DNA of 64,000 nucleotides from contig JAGGNK010015225.1 in the NCBI GenBank assembly GCA_017590115.1, forward strand, positions 434,001-498,000. Reading direction: 5' to 3'. This document shows, in pieces, positions 57,856 through 64,000 of the stretch. Under the pieces are notes generated by a model, which saw only the letters and a program-made list of their open reading frames with translations, had not been told where the DNA came from and made no database searches. The position numbers were made by a program, and so were the translations under genes. How positions within the stretch are numbered: the stretch's first letter is position 1; each line of letters begins with the position of its first letter. The stretch comes from Montifringilla adamsi. Its lineage: Eukaryota > Chordata > Aves > Passeriformes > Passeridae.

Positions 57856-60120
57856 ATGAGGGCTCATGAAACTTCCATGGTTTATGAAGATCCACCTGAG
57901 GTTGCTCCTGACCTCAGCCAGGAGGCTGGAAGGTCCCCTCAACCCTTTTCGAGCTATGGCACAGCCTGGGGGCTGAGAAAAAATTGTAAGTCATGGAGGG
58001 AACAAGTGAAAGTGAACTGTCGCGAGTCACTGAAATTTGGGCTGACATCAGCACTTCTGGAGCTAAGATATCATCCCCCAGGGAGAGCAAAGTAGGGAAG
58101 GCCAGGCTGCAAGAGGTCTTGGAGGCTGGACCTGACTTCACTGCAGTAAAATAGGCAACTGCCACAGTTGTGGTTATTCCTCTCAACATTATTTTGCCCC
58201 TGCTGCTGTTTAAAATGCATGGAGAGGGACTTGCCAGCTCCTGTTCCTGGTGTGAGTGCTGTCTTATTCCTGCATCCTGTGTTTTCAGAGTGAGTATATA
58301 ATGATGGACCAGGGTTTAGCTCATTGAGAGTTTGTTACAGAGTTGGAGCCATTATTATGAAATTACCAAATAAAACATACATTTTCATTCCCATTGGTAA
58401 TAAAAATTATCGAAGTACCTCTCCTGGGACAATTATAATGAGATAATGCAGAACTCCTGACTGATTCCTGTGGCTGTAAAAAAAAAAATAAAATCAAAGA
58501 GCATTCAACAAGACATTAGTGTATGCCTTGGCTCCAATCACTACCCTGTCTCAGGGGGTAATGAAGTTATCAAATTAGTTTTAAAAAGGTGAAACTTCCA
58601 TTTTTCAGCCCATCTGACAGGTTCTCCCCTGAATAATGACATTATGATGAGGTGCACAGGACAGCATGAGCCTTTATTGCTTTTGGTCTAGACACTACAG
58701 GACATTAAGAAATTTTGCCCTCTTGTCTCCACGGTGTAATGTTTATACTCAGAGTGTCCAGGCCAATCAAATGATAAAGAACAGAGGTTTAGGTTTTAGG
58801 GGTTTTTTTCCCTTCTGCACACCCAAAACATAAATACAACCGTATGTTCCAGCCTGCATTTACAGAAATGAAGCATAAATGGCCTGCTGGGTTATATAGC
58901 TCATCTGTTTCCCATTACTGCTCTGCAGCAAATTACATTCTTTCCAAAGAGCAATGCCGGCATGGACAGCCAAACAGCCTCCTTTCCCGGGGATCCAGGA
59001 TGGAGGTCATGAAACATATTCAGTGCTGCTCTAAAAACCAGTTTGTCAGCCTGGCATGAGCAGAAACCCTGCCCTGAGATGCTCCAGTGACATTGGAGAG
59101 AGCAAAATGCTCTGAGGAGATGTTTCAACCATCTCTGGAAGCGTCCCCTGCCTTTATTGAGCATTAAGAGTAACAGGACACCAGCACTCCTGATTACCGC
59201 ACTCCAGTCACGTTCCAAAGGCAGGGCTTTGCCCCAGGGCTGATGCCTCCCACAGCGTTGAGTAAGAGGAATATTTTTCATTTTTCAAGCATTGCCATCT
59301 CTCCATTTGCTGGGAAGTGAACCCCAAAGTTTCAGGAGCAAGAGCATCATCTCCCGCGGTTCCCAGCTGAACAGCTGGGTGACCTCCCCGAGGGCAGGAG
59401 CACATCCTGCATCCTGCAGGGGTTAGGCTCAGCAGGGAGTGATTTACATATCCAGAGACACTCAGAGCCCCTTTTGGGAGCAGGGATGGTCTCACTGCCC
59501 GGCCCGACCCGGCCGTGGTAGCCCAGGTAACCTCGGAAAAATGGAAATGCGCAGCAAAACTGCGCAACCTCCGCGTGCTCCCAAGCGACCTGTCAACACA
59601 TCAGAGCTGGACCCCCCCCCCCCACCGTGATTCCAGCCACAGAGCTGCCTCATTTCCCTTGTAAAAGAGCCCCACAGGCAACAAATGCACACACAGAGCA
59701 ACTTCTGTATTTACCTTGACACTACATGAGTCACGGCGCTCGCCTCTTGCCGAGCAGCCGTATTCATTATCATCACTTTGGCATCTTGATTGCTGCTCTC
59801 TCCTATTCTCCTTCTGTTCAGCAGAGCAGAGAGGTTGTTTAGGGTCCCCCCCAGCCCCTCATGCCTGCACTCCTTCCCAGAAAACCATTACCCAGAATTC
59901 CAACTTTCCTTGAAGCAGCACTGAACAAGCTGTGCTGTGTTTTCCCCCCTCCAGGCTTTTTTTTTCTTTTTTTTTTTTTTTAGCAGTTCTTGCAGGAAGG
60001 AGTAATTTATCCAGAATTAAAACATCTGGTTATCGTGCTCCCTGGGTTAGTCAGCACTGAAACAAGAGGGAAACAAAGTGCCTGGCTGTCTCCCTCATGG
60101 GAGAGGAGGAACATAACCCA
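57856..60120. other. Non-coding stretch with promoter-like and CpG-rich patches
   Basis: No gene recognised. Positions 58320-58500 are complex, TAAT-rich and may be conserved. Positions 58670-58770 carry CCAAT, TATA and AATAAA motifs in order on the minus strand. Positions 59340-59770 are locally CpG-enriched. A C12 run lies at 59612-59623 and T runs at 59957-59981. Confidence 0.4.
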
Positions 60121-60124
60121 TGTT

Positions 60125-60520
60125 TCCACAGGATGGCCTGGGTTGGGAGGGACCTTAAAGAACGTTCAGTTCTACCCCTGCCATGGGCAGGGACACCTTC
60201 CACTGCCCCAGGTTGCTCCAAAACCCATCCAAGCTGGCCTTGAACACTTCCATGGATGGGAAATTCACAGCTTCACTGGGCAGCCTGTGCCAGAACTTCA
60301 CCACCCTCACAGTAAAGTTTTTTTTTTCCTAATATCCAATCTAAACCTACTCTCATTCAGTTTGAAGCTTCTCCCCTTCTTCTGTCACTCCAGGTTCTTG
60401 TAAATAGACTCTCTCCATCTTTCTTGTCAAATTGTTTCTCTTCTCCAGGCTGAACAGTCCCAATTCTTTCAGCCTAATTCTTCTGGCACTGCGTGGTCTC
60501 TTTGTCAGGGACAAAGCAGG
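60125..60520 (-). mobile_element. CR1 LINE, 3' fragment of about 400 bp, minus strand
   Basis: The reversed order of CR1 3' blocks is clear: 'gggttgggagggaccttaaa', 'gccatgggcagggacacctt', 'ggttgctccaaaacccatcc', 'cactgggcagcctgtgcca', 'cctaatatccaatctaaacc' and 'cttctccaggctgaacagt'. The 3' tail itself (60120-60135) is eroded. A T9 insertion lies at 60320-60328. Confidence 0.94.
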
Positions 60521-61084
60521 ACAGCACGGCAGGGACACAAATTTACAAATCGTACAACTTACAAACAGTACAAATTTACAAATAGTGCAATGTGATGTCA
60601 AGTGAGGGGGTGTGTCCAGAGGAGAGCTCAAATCCTCCACCTGAAATCCAAGGATGTGCTTGTTGGATTGATGCCTTTTGGAGGCTGAGCTAGAACAGAG
60701 ATTAGATGGAGCTAAAGAATAAAGCAGGGATTGATTCAGAGGATCTCCTCCATGGATGCACCTCACTGGGACAGTGGTGTCACATCTGGTGCTGGCCTGT
60801 GGAGGAGCCTTGAGCAAATCACTCCACCCCTCCACTCCTTCCTTCTTCTCCCATCATTGCTGGAATGAGTTAGGGAAGAAACTTTCCATTCCAGAGCGTG
60901 ATAAACACCCAGTGTTTATCACACCGGTGCATCCCCAGGCTACTGGCGTACAAATAATGAAGAGCAATAATAACTGGTTGCCAATCAGCACAGGATCAGG
61001 TTTGCTGTTTCCAAATCAGCTGGAAATTGTTTTTCTCTTGCTTTGAATAATGTGATGGCAATATATAAGAAGAAGTCTTGTTTC

Positions 61085-61111
61085 TTTTTTTTTTTTTTTT
61101 TTTTTTTTTTT
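61085..61111. repeat. Poly-T tract (T27), first of two
   Basis: Twenty-seven uninterrupted T after TTTC. See the equal-length tract at 61315-61341. Confidence 0.94.
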
Positions 61112-61314
61112 GGCTAGCAGCTAAAACACCCTTTATCAACATTCCAAAATATGATTAATGCTAATCTTGACCTTTCCAAAGTTCCATGCCAGGCAGTTGA
61201 TGATGCTTCTTTGTTGTAAAGAATCAAACAGAAGGTGTTTCTATCCACAATGAAGTGTTCTTTATTAATGAATGATTTGCTTACCAGGAAATCCAAGAAT
61301 TCCTTTGCGCTGTC

Positions 61315-61341
<27 letters not shown>
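61315..61341. repeat. Poly-T tract (T27), second of two
   Basis: Twenty-seven uninterrupted T before ACAAGCC. Flanks differ from those of the first tract, so it is not a simple duplication. Confidence 0.94.
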
Positions 61342-61345
<4 letters not shown>

Positions 61346-62904
61346 GCCTGAGGGATTTTAATCATTTGGAGTGGATTGAAAGCATAAATATATTTATGAA
61401 TTTCTCATCTCTTTTCCCCCTTTCTCTAAAGTCAGAACACGAACTCTATTAGCTTATTACTTTAGGTCAGAGATCTTTTTTTTTACCTTTCCAAGGAAAA
61501 CACCTGGGTTATCAAGAAAATTAATGTATCAAATCAATCAACATTGTGATATCTGGTGTCAGCTGTTTCTGAGACTCCTGACAACAAGCAAAGAATATAC
61601 TTGCAAAATGTGAAGCAGTAAAAGCTGCAGTTGTCCAGTTTCCAAAAAGGAAAATACGGAATAATTTTCTAGACTTGAGTCAGGTGTAGGGATCTGACCC
61701 TGGACACTCCAGGATGGTGACAAACTTCTTGTTCTCTTCTTCTGTGAGTAAAGCAGAAAATCTTAAACAACTTCCCAGACTCTCATAAACCATGAAAATA
61801 TTTCAACCACTGCTCTCAAAACCGGTCAGAACCTGAAGTTTTGTCAGGTCCTTCCAGAATTCTCAAGTCCAAGGTCAGAGAACAGTGGAATGAAGATTAT
61901 GGAGGGCAAAATGCTCAATAGCCAGAAATTGAGGGATCATCGGACATTTTGCCTAATTAATTCCCAAATGCAGCATATTAAGGTGACTGAAATCTTCTGC
62001 TACCAAAAGGGTCACATGGATTCATTAAGTTCTTTGAGAGTCACAGATTGGGGGTATGAAAGAACATATTTCTTATTTATCAATATTTGTAATTCAGGCC
62101 ACTTATCTGCAATCATATTTCTCCTAACTCTTTGTGTTCTCTGTGATGGGGATGTCTCAGGCCATTAGTGACTAACCCTCTGAATAATTAGGCTGTGAAA
62201 ATCTAATGGCAGGATTTATTATTTTTATTATTATTAGCTACTTTCCACTCTGTTGTACTAAGTCCATTCGGTATCAGTCTGTTTTCTTGGAGAACAATGC
62301 TCATTCATATAAAATCTTTTTTTGGTTGTTGTTCAAAATGCCTTTCATCATGTGATTTAACAGACCATGAAACATCTTAACGTTGGTTTTTAGATTTTCA
62401 ACCCAGTGCCAATACTTTGATGACATTAATACGTTCCTTGCATCACCCCTGGAATACTTATATGAAGTCACTGTATTATCTTCTCCTTTTTCTGCTGTCC
62501 TTTGTATCCTTTCCTCATCGTCCTCCTGTGATGCATAACAATTTCTGTGCCAGAGGTTTCACTGATGGGCTTCTTTCACCCTACATGTCACTCTTGGACA
62601 CACCTCTGGATGAGAGATCCGACTGCTTCCATGAGAAACTCCTGGCTCCAGCCCACCTTGCATAAAGATGCTCATTTTTCTGTCTGATTTACTTGTCCTC
62701 AGTGACCATCAGCTAGCCAGGACCCTCACAGCCTCCTGCAGTCTTCTGCATTTCATTTAAAACCAGATTTGTTTCAACAGGCCCTGCTGCATGTCACCCT
62801 CAGCATCCCATGGGACAGGGCATGAGGGGAGCAGGGGATTCCTGCTCAGGGAATAAATCCTGCCCTGGGACTCTCTTGCAGCAGTGAATGTGGGCAGTGC
62901 TACA

Positions 62905-63235
62905 GTCATGGAATTATGGAATGATTTGGGTTGGGAGGGACCTTAAAGCCCATCCAGTGCCACCCCTGCCATGTCAGGGACACCTTCCACCATCCCAGGC
63001 TGCTCCAAGCCCTGTCCAACCTGGCCTTGGACACTTCCAGGGATCCAGGGGCAGCCACAGCTGCTCTGGGCACCCTGTGCCAGGGCCTCCCCATCCTCAC
63101 AGGGAACAATTTCTTCCTATTATCTAATCTAAATCACTCCTCTTTTAGTTTAAAAACGTTTCACCTTCTCCTATCGCTGAGAAAAAGTCACTCTACCTCT
63201 GTTTTATGAGCCCCCTTAAAGCACTGGAAGGATAA
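62905..63235 (-). mobile_element. CR1 LINE, 3' fragment, well preserved, minus strand
   Basis: The reversed tail 'tcatggaattatggaatgat' is followed by the CR1 blocks 'gggttgggagggaccttaaa', 'cagggacaccttccaccatc', 'aggctgctccaagccctgtc', 'gggcaccctgtgccagggcc' and 'cctattatctaatctaaatc'. About 330 bp remain. The 'ggatccaggggcagccacag' segment links it to the same subfamily as 27560-27980. Confidence 0.95.
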
Positions 63236-63242
63236 AAAGATG

Positions 63243-63272
63243 CCTCTCCTCTCCTCTCCTCTCCTCTCCTCC
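63243..63272. repeat. CTCCT pentanucleotide microsatellite
   Basis: About six CTCCT units, directly after the CR1 fragment in the minus-strand upstream direction. Confidence 0.93.
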
Positions 63273-63275
63273 ACT

Positions 63276-64000
63276 AAATGATTTGAAGACCAGATTTCTT
63301 CTCTCTCTCTCCACACCTTAATTTTAAAACCAGTCCCTTGCATTTTCCATTCCCCTCACGAATCCCTGACTCTGTTGCCTTCTGCATTCCCTGCACTCGA
63401 GCAAACTCTGCTCATTTATCTGCAACTTGCTGAAAAAAAAAAAAACAACCCTTTTTTTTTTTTTCTCCCACTGCAAAAAAGCTGTTGTCAAAAACTTAAA
63501 ATCATCTCATCCATCAAGCGCCGAGTGCAGGGACGAGTGTGTGACACGTCCAGCTGACAGATCCCTGCTCCTCCTGGGCTAGCTCCAAGGTTAGCTGTGC
63601 TCCTTGGGCTTTGTCTGGACCAATATTGAGCTCAGACACAAACCACACACTCCCCCAGGGCACTTCCACACTTCCCTTTTTCTTAATTTGGGGAGCTAAA
63701 TTATGAGCACAGCAAAAATGCTTTGGTAGCTGTGAAAAAAAAAAAAAACAAAAAAAGGCCATTTCACCAGAGCTCTTGCCCTGAAGCAGCCTTGAAACCT
63801 TCAGCCTGGGATTTGTGAGGGAAATGGGATCCTTCTGACAGCCCAGTCCATGCCTCAATGCCTTCTCCTCACCCCATTTGTTGTATAAATTTATTTCTCC
63901 CACCAAAGGAGGCTGAAACAGCTGGGCTCTCTTTGCTTTCCTGTTTTTGCATGTTCTGCTGGCTCATCTGAGAGCTAAATCATTGCATTTTTGAGTTTTG
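63276..64000. other. Non-coding right edge
   Basis: No gene recognised. An A12 run (63433-63444) and a T14 run (63450-63463) form a potential A/T hairpin. An A14 run lies at 63735-63748. The 130-codon minus frame at 63514-63906 crosses the A14 run and is not credible as a gene. Confidence 0.45.

Larger units (their letters stand above)
60521..62900. other. Non-coding stretch with two T27 tracts
   Basis: No gene or transposon recognised over 2.4 kb. Two poly-T runs of 27 bases each sit 230 bp apart, at 61085-61111 and 61315-61341. An ATTATT run lies at about 62217-62237. Confidence 0.45.

Noticed and set aside
62888..63209. Frames in all directions over CR1 copies, repeated in similar wording at 258-739, 17325-17562, 27560-27980 and 60125-60520.
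   Set aside because: Similar peptides arise because the same CR1 3' untranslated region is present many times. CR1 ORF1/ORF2 coding parts are missing from every copy.
1..64000. CRISPR arrays, operons, phage or bacterial mobile systems.
   Set aside because: No regularly spaced repeats with unique spacers and no prokaryotic gene density are present; the CR1 and LTR content shows a bird nuclear genome.

Overview
The window looks like nuclear DNA from a bird, most likely a songbird (passerine). No protein-coding gene can be supported. The evidence for a bird is the repeat content. Thirteen 5'-truncated copies of the avian CR1 LINE are recognisable, several ending in the diagnostic CATTCTRTGATTCT-type 3' tail, plus a degraded older copy. 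There are also at least six solo LTRs of endogenous retroviruses whose sequence style matches families I know from finch-like genomes. Most of the rest is moderately AT-rich sequence broken by stops in every frame, with simple repeats and long A/T homopolymers. This reads as intergenic sequence or the inside of a very large intron. The long open frames are unlikely to be genes: many cross CR1, LTR or simple repeats, and the others show no domain, signal or codon pattern I recognise.

Layout. 1-8 kb: a possible LTR tail at the left edge, two plus-strand CR1 3' ends, then single-copy sequence ending in an AT-rich block and a 45-base A tract. 8-14 kb: a complete 281-bp solo LTR with a 5-bp target duplication (8179-8459), a minus-strand CR1 (9670-10215), a GAAAA microsatellite, and a second solo LTR with 7-bp inverted ends (13391-13818). 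14-28 kb: five plus-strand CR1 pieces and a roughly 540-bp minus-strand LTR (19341-19881) carrying a GAA-rich internal repeat. 29-43 kb: an LTR with an internal 19-bp minisatellite (29408-29814), a possible MIR/CORE-SINE relic, and a long repeat-poor stretch with blocks that look like conserved non-coding elements. 43-57 kb: a plus-strand LTR (about 43282-43728), another repeat-poor stretch, then a cluster with the second copy of the minisatellite LTR (55375-55804, exact 6-bp target duplication) directly abutting an unrelated LTR, a CR1 and an AT-rich satellite-like tract. 57-64 kb: three minus-strand CR1 copies, a small CpG-rich patch near 59.3-59.8 kb, two T27 tracts and a CTCCT microsatellite.

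Because no genes are seen, there is no pathway to reconstruct. The most informative observations are the LTR pair that differs in 19-bp unit number, the precise insertion footprints of four of the LTRs, and the TAAT-rich, repeat-free blocks (best at 36.96-37.23 kb) that could be developmental enhancers. Family names and host group come from memory of sequence style and were not checked against a database.
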